42,362 nt of DNA, from contig NZ_PGVH01000011.1 of NCBI RefSeq assembly GCF_004168585.1, forward strand, positions 1-42,362, read 5' to 3'. The notes under the pieces are model-generated. The model searched no databases. It had not been told where the DNA came from and saw nothing but the letters and a program-made list of their open reading frames with translations. Positions 1 to 9,733 of the stretch are shown here, in pieces; position 1 is the stretch's first letter; each line of letters opens with the position of its first letter. Source of the stretch: Shewanella sp. OPT22 (GTDB lineage Bacteria > Pseudomonadota > Gammaproteobacteria > Enterobacterales > Shewanellaceae). The translations under genes were made by a program, and so were the position numbers.

Positions 1-97
1 AAACGAAAACCCTATCCAAGGATGGTTTTAAGAAAAGTAATAAAGTACCCAGTAGTTAAAAGAGAAAATGCCACTCGCTCTTAAACGAGTGGCATTA
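1..97. repeat. Left copy of a 97-bp inverted terminal repeat
   Basis: Bases 1-97 are the exact reverse complement of bases 42266-42362; the match stops at base 98 (G here, where a C would be expected). The unit holds an 11-bp perfect hairpin (arms 67-77 and 86-96) and a second imperfect hairpin near the outer end (AAAACC..ATCC paired with GGAT..GGTTTT, about 7-31). Two hairpins in a short non-coding unit are reminiscent of dispersed palindromic or MITE-like elements. The outer boundary is not visible because the sequence ends there, so the true repeat may be longer. Confidence 0.9.
55..96 (-). terminator. Rho-independent terminator of the M13 peptidase gene
   Basis: On the minus strand the arms AATGCCACTCG and CGAGTGGCATT form an 11-bp perfect stem with an 8-base loop, followed at once by a T-rich run (TTTTCTCTTTT). 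It lies 43 bases past the stop codon of the M13 peptidase gene. The same hairpin, in the same orientation relative to the outgoing gene, ends the VOC gene at the other end of the window. Confidence 0.8.
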
Positions 98-139
98 GCC
101 AATTGGCTGCGTTTTTACTTTTAAAGCATCAAAAAATGA

Positions 140-2212
140 TTACCAAATCTTAACGCGCTCGCCTTCAGCAAGGAACATCTTATCGCCTTCTGTCACTTCG
201 AATACATCGTAGAAAGCAGGAATATTACGTGGTGTGCCCATCGCACGGAAATGGCTTGGTGAATGAGTATCTGTCTTCAAACGACGCTCAAGCTCTGTAT
301 CACGATAGTTACGACGCCATACTTGTGACCAACCGATAAAGAAACGTTGTTCACCCGTATACCCATCCATTACAGGCGCAGGTTTGCCATCTAAGCTCAT
401 TTGATATGCACGGTGTGCTACCGTCAAACCACCTAAGTCACCAATGTTCTCACCAAGGGTGAACTTACCATCTACATGTTTGCCTGGTAGAGCTTCATAT
501 TTATCGTATTGTGCTGCAAGTTGCTCACTACGTTTGGTAAATTCTTCTAAATCTTTTTCAGACCACCAATTACGTAGGTTACCGTCACCATCATACTTAG
601 AACCTTGGTCATCAAAGCCATGAGAAAGTTCATGCCCGATAACCGCACCAATACCACCGTAGTTTACGGCATCATCAGCATCCATGTTAAAGAATGGTGG
701 TTGTAAAATCGCTGCTGGGAACACGATTTCGTTCATTACTGGATTGTAATAAGCGTTTACGGTTTGTGGCGTCATGTGCCACTCAGTACGGTCAATTGGT
801 TGACCTAACTTGTTTAACATTGAAGTATATTCAAAGTTAGCATAGCGAAGATAGTTACCAACAAGTTCATCAGCTTTGATTTCAAGATTGGTGTAATCTT
901 TCCACTTATCAGGGTAGCCAATCTTATAAGTAAACTTCGCTAATTTTTCTTGTGCAGCTTTTTTGGTTTCTGGTGTCATCCACTCTAAACCATTGATGCT
1001 TACTTCGAAGGCTTTAATCAAGTTATGGATCAACACTTCCATACGTTCTTTTGCTTCTGGCTTAAAGCTTTCTTTAACGTATTCTTGACCTACTAACTCA
1101 CCAATAACGCCATTGGCAGCATCTACAGCCTGCTTCCAACGAGGTTTTTGCTCTTGAATACCTTTTAAGGTTTTGTCATGAAAGTTGAATGCTAAATCTT
1201 CAAAATTCTTGCTCATTAGGTTCGCATATGAATCCACTAGGTGGAATGCTAAATAATCTTGCCAAACACTCACAGGGAACTTGTCGAATTGCTTACCTAG
1301 TGCTTCAAGGTATGATGGCTGACCAACAATGACTTCTGTCACTTTATCCATACCGGCGCCAGTCGCAAATGCATCAAAGCCCATATCGCCTAATAGCTTA
1401 TTTACACCTTCACGTTCGAACTTGTTATAACGCTTGTTAGCGTCACGTAACGAAACTCGATCCCAATGATTTTTAGCGATGAACTGCTCAACGTCCATTA
1501 CACTTTTCGACGCACGATCAGCATCTGGGTAACCCGCTAGCTTAAGTACATCGTCGACATACTTGCTCAGTGCTTCACGGTTACTCACGTACTTATCATC
1601 ATCTTTTAGATAATAATCACGATCAGGAAGTGTTAATCCTGATTGATAAACATATACCGCGTATTGGCTAGAATTTTTCGCATCGTTATTTACATAAAAA
1701 CCAAATGGAGAACCTGAACCGTTTACAAGTAACTTACCCATCAAACGAGCGATGTCTTTGTGAGTTTTTGCTGCTTCGATCTCTGAAAGTAATGGCTTAA
1801 GAGGCTCTGCACCCAAGGTTTCAACCTTATCAGTGTTCATGTAACTTGCGTAAAAGTCACCCACTTTTTGCTCACTCGAACCTGCCGCTTTATTCGGTTT
1901 TGCCGCAGTCGTTTCGATGATTTTCTTAAGTGAATTTTGGCTTTGTTCATAAAGCACAGAGAAAGCGCCGTAGTTAGACTTATCTGCAGGAATTGGCGTA
2001 TCTTTTAACCACGTTCCGTTAACATTGTAATAGAAATCATCTTGTGGTCGAACTGAATTATCAAAATTAGCTAGCTCAACACCTGAAACTAAAGTTTGTT
2101 CTGCTTTCACAGGTTCAACTGTCTTTTCTGCTTGCTGAGGAGCTTCTTTGCTACACCCTGCAAGTCCTAAGCTAATCGCAATACCTAGCGCTAATGCACT
2201 TACTTTTTTCAT
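140..2212 (-). CDS. M13 (neprilysin/PepO-like) zinc metalloendopeptidase, lipoprotein
   Basis: A 690-residue peptidase of family M13, which cleaves oligopeptides and, in bacteria, acts in the periplasm or at the outer membrane. Visible motifs are the zinc-binding HELSH at residues 527-531, the ENIGD motif at 588-592 supplying the third zinc ligand, and the substrate-backbone motif NAYYNP at 486-491. Together these are the full M13 signature at the usual family length. I chose the ATG at 2212 rather than the start 18 codons upstream: it has an AGGA ribosome binding site at good spacing and opens a lipoprotein signal peptide with lipobox LAGC (Cys20). The gene sits 84 bases after the patatin gene on the same strand and is followed by a strong hairpin terminator. 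The family assignment is firm; the natural substrate is unknown. Confidence 0.93.
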   Translation of the reverse strand: MKKVSALALGIAISLGLAGCSKEAPQQAEKTVEPVKAEQTLVSGVELANFDNSVRPQDDFYYNVNGTWLKDTPIPADKSNYGAFSVLYEQSQNSLKKIIETTAAKPNKAAGSSEQKVGDFYASYMNTDKVETLGAEPLKPLLSEIEAAKTHKDIARLMGKLLVNGSGSPFGFYVNNDAKNSSQYAVYVYQSGLTLPDRDYYLKDDDKYVSNREALSKYVDDVLKLAGYPDADRASKSVMDVEQFIAKNHWDRVSLRDANKRYNKFEREGVNKLLGDMGFDAFATGAGMDKVTEVIVGQPSYLEALGKQFDKFPVSVWQDYLAFHLVDSYANLMSKNFEDLAFNFHDKTLKGIQEQKPRWKQAVDAANGVIGELVGQEYVKESFKPEAKERMEVLIHNLIKAFEVSINGLEWMTPETKKAAQEKLAKFTYKIGYPDKWKDYTNLEIKADELVGNYLRYANFEYTSMLNKLGQPIDRTEWHMTPQTVNAYYNPVMNEIVFPAAILQPPFFNMDADDAVNYGGIGAVIGHELSHGFDDQGSKYDGDGNLRNWWSEKDLEEFTKRSEQLAAQYDKYEALPGKHVDGKFTLGENIGDLGGLTVAHRAYQMSLDGKPAPVMDGYTGEQRFFIGWSQVWRRNYRDTELERRLKTDTHSPSHFRAMGTPRNIPAFYDVFEVTEGDKMFLAEGERVKIW

Positions 2213-2296
2213 TTGTTTTCCTAACTCATTATTAAAATAAATTTTACAATCGACTAACGCTACCAAAAAAGTCGCGATAACTGTAGGGCTTTTTTG

Positions 2297-4516
2297 TTAG
2301 AAATTTTTTCCAATGAACAAATATACTGCGTGCTCACCCTTATCAGACAAACCAATACCTAAGGCTGCAGGCCCTAGCTCAGTATCTGTGCCTAAATATA
2401 AACTTCCCGAATAAATTAAGTCCTTCAAATCTACATCACTCTTTTGTAGCCAAACATTACCCGCTTCTATACTGGTGCCTAAATATAAAGGATACTTTTC
2501 TAAACCAAGTGCATCCCGACCTAAATCATATTGATAAATAAATGCACCAAATAATTTGTGATTTCCAAGCAGGGAATCTTTATGGTAACCAGACAGGTTT
2601 AGGAACCCACCTAATTCGACAGGATCTACTGAGATATCATCATCTGTAACATCTTCAGTTTCAAGCGAGAGTTTACCTACAAATGCGTGATGCCCCACAC
2701 TTAGTACCCCTTTCCAATCGAGGCTGTAGCGTAAATTAAAATCGGACTCATAATCTTGATTTTGGTAACGAGCATTATTACGAGCGAAACGCATTTCAAA
2801 AGCTAATCGATCTCCTGAGGTAGGGAAGCTAATGCTGTCTAAATTGTCATAGCCAAGCTGTAAATACCCACCAAACTCTCTATATTTTAGTTTCCCGTCT
2901 TCAATCGCTTGAGTTGCAAGTCGTCCGTTAGCGCCTCTTAAGCCAAGTTCAACAAATGATTTTTGGTTAAAGTTATAACCTAGCCCTGTCAGTAATACTT
3001 GGCTCCGAGTGTCTACGCCATAGGTGAACTCGTTGCTTTCAAAAATGCCTCGATTTTTTCTCAGTAACTCAAGCCTAGTTCGACTGTACCAGTTCTGATC
3101 ATGATCAAGAGGCTGATAAAACTCGGAAGCAACGCGTTTCTGAAAGCCAAACTGTAATTCGTTTCTCCACTCACCACCGTTTGCATTAAGATCGGTAAGC
3201 GTATAAGCAAAATCAAACGTTACCGTTGACCCTAAGCTATAATCATCTTCCCAATTCAATCCCAGTTGAAAGTAATTCGGCCCCCACGATTTAGCTTTGG
3301 TGGTTAAAGTGAGCTCCCTACCTTGTAGATCATCTGCAAATTCTGCGTTAACTCTTTCAAATCGGTTTAATGCGTAAACTCGGTTTATTGCAGTATCTAA
3401 CTCTTTCTTTGAAACAACTTCGCCTTCATGAATACCAAACGTATCAAGTATGAGTTGATCGTTTACTTTAGACTCATTAGCCAGAACAATTCGATAAACA
3501 GGCTTATTAATCGGTGCATCCCATTGTTTTCTAGCATTTAGTTTTTTTTGCTGATATTGCGCATATTGTTGTGGCGTTTCTGCTAATGCTTTCAATTTTG
3601 GAAGTAACGTTGTCGCAGCTTTTTCGCCAAGCGCTAACGCTTTTGGTAAAACATTAAAGTCTGTCGTACTCATTTGCCCAACAGCTGGACGGATTAATAT
3701 GTCTTTATCTGTCAGTAATGATTTTTGATGGTTGGTACTGGCATTGGTGAGTATTGTTGAAAGTTGATTCAAAACATCAACAGTCGAATTGAGCTTATCT
3801 TTACTGACAAGAGATGAACCAATATCAACAGCAATAACAATATCTGCCCCCATCTTTTTTACAACATCTACAGGCATGTTATTAGCAATACCACCATCGA
3901 CCAGTAACTTCCCTTTCCAATGTGCAGGTTCTAATGCTCCAGGCACGGTCGCTGAAGCCTGCATCGCAAACACAATACTTCCTGAATCAAGCACGACTGC
4001 ATGGCTGGTTGCTAAGTCTGTTGCGACAGCACGATAAGGTATCGCCAGTTGATCAAAGCTACCAAATTTTTGGACGAGTCCCGTCGAGCTCCTTAGTAAA
4101 CGAGACATGGTTTGTCCCAACAATAGACCACTAGGTGTTTTAATTTTGTCTTTGCTAAAACCTATCGATAACGGCACGTTATATTGATCCCTTTGCTGTT
4201 TATCTCGATAACTCAGAGATTGCCTAGGAATCGTATCGGAATAGCCTTTGCTCCAATCAGTATTGAGCATTAACGTCTCAATTTCGTCAGCACTGTAACC
4301 AAGTGCATACAAGCCGCCAACGTACGCACCAATACTGGTTCCAGCAATATAATCGACGGGTATGTGGTTTTGCTCTAGAATCTTTAACACACCAATATGC
4401 GCAGCACCTTTGGCACCACCGCCGCTCAATACAAGTCCTATTTTTGGCCTGGCAGATACCGAAAATGCCGTAGCTAAGATGATGACAGTAGCAAAAATCT
4501 GTTGGTGGATTTTCAT
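2297..4516 (-). CDS. Patatin-like phospholipase with POTRA and outer-membrane beta-barrel (type Vd autotransporter)
   Basis: 739 residues in the order signal peptide (about 1-22), patatin lipase domain (25-230), linker, POTRA-like domain (340-410) and BamA/FhaC-like 16-strand-type barrel (415-739) ending in Phe. The patatin catalytic dyad is intact: oxyanion loop GGGAKG at 32-37, GTSIG with Ser61, and DGG with Asp207. This is the architecture of PlpD of Pseudomonas, a type Vd secreted phospholipase A. The protein is therefore expected in the outer membrane with the lipase on one side of the barrel. The ATG at 4516 follows a GAGGAA site that overlaps the stop codon of the upstream GGDEF/EAL gene, so translation of the two is probably coupled. 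No cleavage site between passenger and barrel could be identified. Confidence 0.92.
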   Translation of the reverse strand: MKIHQQIFATVIILATAFSVSARPKIGLVLSGGGAKGAAHIGVLKILEQNHIPVDYIAGTSIGAYVGGLYALGYSADEIETLMLNTDWSKGYSDTIPRQSLSYRDKQQRDQYNVPLSIGFSKDKIKTPSGLLLGQTMSRLLRSSTGLVQKFGSFDQLAIPYRAVATDLATSHAVVLDSGSIVFAMQASATVPGALEPAHWKGKLLVDGGIANNMPVDVVKKMGADIVIAVDIGSSLVSKDKLNSTVDVLNQLSTILTNASTNHQKSLLTDKDILIRPAVGQMSTTDFNVLPKALALGEKAATTLLPKLKALAETPQQYAQYQQKKLNARKQWDAPINKPVYRIVLANESKVNDQLILDTFGIHEGEVVSKKELDTAINRVYALNRFERVNAEFADDLQGRELTLTTKAKSWGPNYFQLGLNWEDDYSLGSTVTFDFAYTLTDLNANGGEWRNELQFGFQKRVASEFYQPLDHDQNWYSRTRLELLRKNRGIFESNEFTYGVDTRSQVLLTGLGYNFNQKSFVELGLRGANGRLATQAIEDGKLKYREFGGYLQLGYDNLDSISFPTSGDRLAFEMRFARNNARYQNQDYESDFNLRYSLDWKGVLSVGHHAFVGKLSLETEDVTDDDISVDPVELGGFLNLSGYHKDSLLGNHKLFGAFIYQYDLGRDALGLEKYPLYLGTSIEAGNVWLQKSDVDLKDLIYSGSLYLGTDTELGPAALGIGLSDKGEHAVYLFIGKNF

Positions 4517-4524
4517 AGTATTCC

Positions 4525-7500
4525 TCAGACGAGCTCTTGTTCTAATTCAGTGTGTAAACTGTGTTCCAAGTAACGTTCCATATCTTTCTGCTGTAACGGT
4601 TTGGCAAAATAAAAACCTTGCATTAAATAACAGCCTCGGCCAATCAAATGTTCCATTTGATCATAAGTTTCGATACCTTCTGCAACCACTTTTAACCTGA
4701 GGTTTCGAGCCAACTCAATAATACTGGTTACAATGGCCTGATCCGCTCGATTCTGGTTGATATCAATAATGAATTTACGATCAATTTTGAGAGAGTTAAC
4801 AGCAAAGTTACGTAAGTAAGCCAATGAGGAATAACCCGTTCCAAAATCATCAATCGCAATGTTAATCCCGAGTAGTTGCAATTGAGACAAATGCTTTTGT
4901 GCTTGATCGACTTCTTTCATTAATACGCCTTCAGTGATTTCCAAGCCGAGAGACTTCCCATCTACACCGGTTTGTATCATGACCTCTCTGATCGTATCGA
5001 CATAATCAGGTTGGAGAAAGTGTGCTGCAGAGACATTAATTGAAACACGAAAATCTGATTTGAATTGTTTTTTCCACAGATTAATTTGAATACAGGCATT
5101 TTGAAACACCCAACGATCAATCTCAATAATTAACCCTGCTGACTCTGCAACCTCAATAAAGACATCTGGGCTGATATAGCCATCTTCTGGATGTTTCCAC
5201 CTTAACAGCGCTTCCATTCCAACTAAGCTGTCACCATCGAGAATATTAATCTGTGGTTGGTAATGCAGTTCGAATTGATTATTTTGTATCGCTTTTCGTA
5301 ATTCAGATTCAATTCTCAAGAAATATAAATTTTTCTCGTTTCTCGCATTAGAAAAATATCGAACATTTCCAGGCCCGTCTTCTTTCGCATGATACATGGC
5401 TAAATCAGCATTTTTGATTAACGTTTCAGGGTGTAAAGCATGATCAGGCCATAAGCTGACACCAATGCTGGTGCTGATATAGAATTCTCTTTCGAACAAT
5501 CGAAATGGTGCCTCAATACTACGATGAATGCGTTTAGCTACGAGATCAACTTCGGCAGTATTGACGATATCGGGTAACAATAATACGAATTCATCTCCTC
5601 CAAATCGGCTCAAAATTGCATGACTTCCCGCAGAATCTTGAATCCGGCTGGCAGCTTCAATCAGCAACGCATCTCCCATATTATGTCCATAGGAGTCATT
5701 AATATTTTTAAAGCGGTCCAAGTCCATGAACATCAACGCTAAACGACTATTTTCTCTTTGCGCTTGTTGAATACTATCCAGTAGTTTCTCTGAGAAAAAG
5801 GTTCGGTTGGCCAACCCTGTCAAGGGGTCAAAATTTGCCAATCTTCTTAGTTTTTCCTCTGCACTTTTACGCTGACTAATATCAGAAAAGACCACAACAT
5901 ACTTTTGTGTACCTTGTGTCTTCGAGTGAATTTGAGAAAGGGTCAGCCAAACTGGTCGACGCATGCCAGTGGCAGCTTCAATCTCAAGCTCTCCTGACCA
6001 ATGGCTTTCATTAACCAATAAACCTGCAATCGTAATATCGATTCCAAAAACCACATCTGAAAATGAGCGTTTTTCAAGGTGCTCTGAAGGCATTTCAATG
6101 AGCTTTTGTGCGGCGCGATTTGCAACGACCGCTTGCTCATTCTCATTAAAAATGACCACGCCTTCTGATGTGTTTTCAAACGCTTCAGCTAAAAGTCCAG
6201 CTTGCTCTTCAAGGTTTCGAGTGGATGTAACATCAGTATATATACCCGACACTACTTCAACGCTTTCACCGTCATCATTGTATTTAACAGGGCGGCCTTT
6301 TGTTCTTATCCAGCGCCAACTGCCATTCTCTGCCATTTGTCGATATTCAGCATCAAACGCATCTGATTTTCCAGAGACCATTTCATCCCACTGTGATAAG
6401 ACTCGCTCTTGATCTTCAGGGTGAATCTTAAGTTGGCTCATTTCATAAATTTTCTTTTCACGCTCTAAACTGAAAATTTTAGAGTAGTTTCCGATGTGTA
6501 ACTGCTTGGCATTGATGTGCCATTCCCATAAGTCAGAGTCACTGCTTTTTAATGCTTGTTGCAAGCGGTCTTGTGTTTCAATTAACTTGGTATTCAGATG
6601 CTTAAACTTTTGAGTTTGACTTTGATGCCTTAACACCGTTAGTACGCCAATAATGAAGATAAAAAAGGCAAGTAATGTTTTAAATTGCTCTGAGTGCCAC
6701 CACATTTGCGACACAGTAAAATGAAAATTGTAAGGTTCATCTTTGCCTTGCTGTGTGCTTTCACTGATCAGCTGCAAGGTATAATTACCGGAATCAAGAT
6801 TGGATAAATTGATTTGTGCGTTATCAGATAGCTGAATAAACTTTTTTTGCCGTGGAACATTATTTCCAATGAGTCGATAACGTACATCTTTGAGCCTGTT
6901 CTGCAAGTAATTTTGGCTCGATACCTGAAGGCTGACGAGGCCGACCTGAGGTTGAATCGTTAAGTCAGACTGGGGTAACAAGTTAACTCGATGAGCATCA
7001 TGGTAGTAAGTACTTACACTGGAAATAAACACATGGTCTGATGATATTCGTTTAGAGAGTTTCTCAGGTTTGATGAACATAATACCTTCAGGCGAACCGA
7101 TAAAAACGCCTTGCTTTGGTAGGTAGAATATCGCACCTTCATTGAGTTGTTCAGCGATCAAGCCATCTTGAGCATCAAAAACTGTAAATTGATCAAGACC
7201 CACATGGTACTCAAGGATCACTCCGTTACGGCAGCCTAATAGTATTTGTTGATTTACTTTTTGGAAAAAGTAAATCGATTGACAATGCTGCGTCGTTTGA
7301 AAATCAATCGAGGTTAATTGCTTAGTCTCCCGATTGTATTCATAGCCACCATGATAGGTCGAGCCCAGCCACAATCGATTCTCGTCAACTTGTACAATAT
7401 GAGAAATGATCGGTAGAACGTCTACATCAAAGTGCTTTTTATCAATAGCAGTAAAAACATCGTTAACATAAAAGCCAAATGCACTTTCCCCCCCGAACCA

Positions 7501-8973
7501 AAGTGTACCGTTATCATCCACAAAAACACTGCGAAATGATAACGCTTTGTCCGATCCAATATTGGCTTGAAGGATCTCCTGACTACCTACACGCCAGCGA
7601 TAAATACCTGTTGATGTCGCAAACCACCATTGCTGAGAATGCGGCTCATATGCGCTCTGATAAATGGTTTTATTGGTAAGAGATTCAGCCCCACCAGTCC
7701 ATAAATCAAACGGTTGTGCGTATTGTGTATCTTTATTAAGTACAAACAAACCATCCGTCGTTAAAAGTAATAAATTATGAGCATCAAGCGATTTAATCTC
7801 ATAGATAGACTCACTTGCATTCAAACCCATAATCGAAATTACTTTTGACGATTTAGTCACTCGATCGATTATTGTTACTTGATTAGAAGTACCAGTGTAA
7901 ACCGTACTATCTTCGCTCCAAATACTCCATGTGTTTTGTTCAGGTAAATAATAAGGCTCGTTTGACGAAATTGTATCAACTAAAAAATCAGTTTTATCGG
8001 TCAAAATCGCAACTTGATTTTGATAACCCGTAACCCAAATTAAATTATTTTTGTCGATGATGATTTTCTTATCTATAGCGAAATTCTTTTCTTTTATCTG
8101 ACTTTTAGTGACGTGAACCAGCTCATTGGTGTTCGGTTCAAAAGACATTACGCCAACTTTAGTTGCCAGCCACAGCTTCTGTTTGCCGTCGATTGAAACG
8201 GAAAACGATGGCGCAGGTAAAATCGTCATCAACTCCAGCGTTGTAGATTCAGGATCGATAGAAACTTCAAAAAAACCACCATCTGCGGCTATCCATACTC
8301 TACTCTCAGAAACCAAAAGCTGATGTATTTTTCCTACCGGCTTAGGTATTGATAACCAACTCACTTCATCGCTTTCATTCAAAAAACCAACTTTCTTCTC
8401 AGTTGCAATGAGCAATTGCTCCTCAAATAAAACGATATCTTTATAGTTATCTTTTTTGAGTTCGGGTAAAAAGAAGGATTTTTCAGCTTGTTTTTCCGAA
8501 GAAGAAAAATAAATCACTTGTCCTGGAGCCGTCAGCAAGATGTGCTGTTGCTCATCTAAGCTCAACAGTTTTGCCAAACGTCCTAATTTGAGCTCCTTAA
8601 AAGCAGCCAAAGTTGAAAGGGGAGCAAAACGATAATCTTGATAATTGAAATAGTGAAGCCCCTGAAACGCATCGACAATAACTTTATTCATTCCCAATGA
8701 TCGCACTTTAGAGAAATACTGATCTTGCAAGGGATGTTCACTGTTCGATAAATCGATTCGCTCTAAATGAGTGTTCGTTGCTCTAAAAAGCCCCTGTTCA
8801 GTCGCAAACCATGCAAAGCCTTGCTCGTCAAAGTCAATATCGTTAACGACTGCATCTAAGCCATCTGAGCTTGATATGACCCTTTGAACAGAAGTGAGAG
8901 AAAGTGCGGTTTGGCAGAACAAAAATGCTGATAACCAAAAGGCAAATAGGCTTTTAAAAAAGAATCTAATCAT
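4525..8973 (-). CDS. Membrane sensor with two-component-regulator propeller, Y_Y_Y, two PAS, GGDEF and EAL domains
   Basis: A 1482-residue signalling protein for cyclic-di-GMP turnover. It has an N-terminal signal sequence, a long periplasmic beta-propeller of Reg_prop type with repeated W-x-A/G-T motifs (about 25-665), a Y_Y_Y domain (690-755), one transmembrane helix (about 768-788), two PAS domains (810-925 and 930-1050), a GGDEF domain and an EAL domain. The diguanylate cyclase signature GGDEF is intact at 1125-1129, and the phosphodiesterase signatures EALLRW (from 1254), DDFGTGYSSL and VAEGIET are all present, so both halves may be active. I see no RxxD inhibitory site before GGDEF. The ATG at 8973 is preferred to an in-frame GTG at 8982; neither has a good ribosome binding site. 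It overlaps the signals of the downstream patatin gene, implying a two-gene operon. Confidence 0.92.
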   Translation of the reverse strand: MIRFFFKSLFAFWLSAFLFCQTALSLTSVQRVISSSDGLDAVVNDIDFDEQGFAWFATEQGLFRATNTHLERIDLSNSEHPLQDQYFSKVRSLGMNKVIVDAFQGLHYFNYQDYRFAPLSTLAAFKELKLGRLAKLLSLDEQQHILLTAPGQVIYFSSSEKQAEKSFFLPELKKDNYKDIVLFEEQLLIATEKKVGFLNESDEVSWLSIPKPVGKIHQLLVSESRVWIAADGGFFEVSIDPESTTLELMTILPAPSFSVSIDGKQKLWLATKVGVMSFEPNTNELVHVTKSQIKEKNFAIDKKIIIDKNNLIWVTGYQNQVAILTDKTDFLVDTISSNEPYYLPEQNTWSIWSEDSTVYTGTSNQVTIIDRVTKSSKVISIMGLNASESIYEIKSLDAHNLLLLTTDGLFVLNKDTQYAQPFDLWTGGAESLTNKTIYQSAYEPHSQQWWFATSTGIYRWRVGSQEILQANIGSDKALSFRSVFVDDNGTLWFGGESAFGFYVNDVFTAIDKKHFDVDVLPIISHIVQVDENRLWLGSTYHGGYEYNRETKQLTSIDFQTTQHCQSIYFFQKVNQQILLGCRNGVILEYHVGLDQFTVFDAQDGLIAEQLNEGAIFYLPKQGVFIGSPEGIMFIKPEKLSKRISSDHVFISSVSTYYHDAHRVNLLPQSDLTIQPQVGLVSLQVSSQNYLQNRLKDVRYRLIGNNVPRQKKFIQLSDNAQINLSNLDSGNYTLQLISESTQQGKDEPYNFHFTVSQMWWHSEQFKTLLAFFIFIIGVLTVLRHQSQTQKFKHLNTKLIETQDRLQQALKSSDSDLWEWHINAKQLHIGNYSKIFSLEREKKIYEMSQLKIHPEDQERVLSQWDEMVSGKSDAFDAEYRQMAENGSWRWIRTKGRPVKYNDDGESVEVVSGIYTDVTSTRNLEEQAGLLAEAFENTSEGVVIFNENEQAVVANRAAQKLIEMPSEHLEKRSFSDVVFGIDITIAGLLVNESHWSGELEIEAATGMRRPVWLTLSQIHSKTQGTQKYVVVFSDISQRKSAEEKLRRLANFDPLTGLANRTFFSEKLLDSIQQAQRENSRLALMFMDLDRFKNINDSYGHNMGDALLIEAASRIQDSAGSHAILSRFGGDEFVLLLPDIVNTAEVDLVAKRIHRSIEAPFRLFEREFYISTSIGVSLWPDHALHPETLIKNADLAMYHAKEDGPGNVRYFSNARNEKNLYFLRIESELRKAIQNNQFELHYQPQINILDGDSLVGMEALLRWKHPEDGYISPDVFIEVAESAGLIIEIDRWVFQNACIQINLWKKQFKSDFRVSINVSAAHFLQPDYVDTIREVMIQTGVDGKSLGLEITEGVLMKEVDQAQKHLSQLQLLGINIAIDDFGTGYSSLAYLRNFAVNSLKIDRKFIIDINQNRADQAIVTSIIELARNLRLKVVAEGIETYDQMEHLIGRGCYLMQGFYFAKPLQQKDMERYLEHSLHTELEQELV

Positions 8974-9178
8974 TGAGTTCACTATTAAAGCTAAAAATGG
9001 CTATTGTTGGAGCCCGCACAACCGATGTTAACAGAAAGTAATTAAAAAAATCTTCAGTTCATGTAAATTATTTGATTTATAACAACTAAGTTGATTTTAT
9101 TCGACGATGGAATATACACTCAATTTATCTACAAATTGGACACATAAAAACCACTATATTCTTGGTAAGGAAATCAGG

Positions 9179-9733
9179 ATGATGAGAATAACAATAATTA
9201 CAGTATTCATGTTTACATTAATAGGATGCTCTCAATCCTTAAAAGGGATTAAAAAAGATGAATCTGTAGAATTACAGCCAGAAGTGGGATATCTATTGAT
9301 AGGTTTAGATACGACCCTAGATTTGCATACTATCAATATTACTGGCGCCAACCGTTTTAAGTTTACTAAAGAAGATCTCAGAGCTGGCACCAATTTTATT
9401 CTCATCGATATTCCTGCTGGCAATTACAAAATCAGTGAAATTAAATTTAATCGTTATTCTAGACTTGAGTTAGTCGAAGGCTACTGGGATTTTCAAGTCG
9501 CTCCAAAAAAGATTAATTACATCGGAACCCTGCAAGTTGAAGGCTCAAGTTGGTTTGGTTGGCTAAACCACGTGAAAGTTCTCCTTAATAATGAAAGTAC
9601 CCAAGCCTTTACATTTATTCGCGAGAACTTCCCTAACTTACTCAACGAATACCGGATAACATTTGGTGGGCCAGGTGAAGATCACTTTTTCGAATATCTT
9701 CAGTCAACAGAGCAACAGTTAGGGGGATTATAA
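9179..9733 (+). CDS. Hypothetical lipoprotein
   Basis: 184 residues with no family I can name. The first 17 residues form a lipoprotein signal with lipobox LIGC (Cys17), so the mature protein should be anchored to a membrane facing the periplasm. The body alternates short beta-strands (for example YLLIGLDT and FILIDIPAGNYKI) with an amphipathic end, suggesting a small beta-sandwich. I chose the ATG at 9179 (9182 is possible) because a TAAGGA site lies about 8 bases upstream and the start falls exactly at the lipoprotein signal; the longer reading frame from 9107 would bury that signal. Its stop codon shares one base with the start of the next gene (TAATG), so it is translated together with the S9 peptidase and may be its partner. 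Confidence 0.75.
   Translation: MMRITIITVFMFTLIGCSQSLKGIKKDESVELQPEVGYLLIGLDTTLDLHTINITGANRFKFTKEDLRAGTNFILIDIPAGNYKISEIKFNRYSRLELVEGYWDFQVAPKKINYIGTLQVEGSSWFGWLNHVKVLLNNESTQAFTFIRENFPNLLNEYRITFGGPGEDHFFEYLQSTEQQLGGL

Noticed and set aside
67-96. CRISPR repeat or attachment site based on the palindromic end sequence
   Set aside because: There are only two copies 42 kb apart with no spacers, no integrase gene and no tRNA target; the hairpin followed by a T tract is explained as a terminator.
2213-2296. Terminator between the patatin and M13 peptidase genes
   Set aside because: Only an AAAAAAG/CTTTTTT pairing with a large loop is visible, too weak to call.
5963-6412. Plus-strand ORF of 149 codons inside the GGDEF/EAL gene
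   Set aside because: It is the antisense shadow of the PAS region, Ser-rich and without family features.
9107-9178. Longer lipoprotein start at 9107
   Set aside because: It would put 24 polar residues before a clear lipoprotein signal peptide, and a good ribosome binding site precedes 9179.
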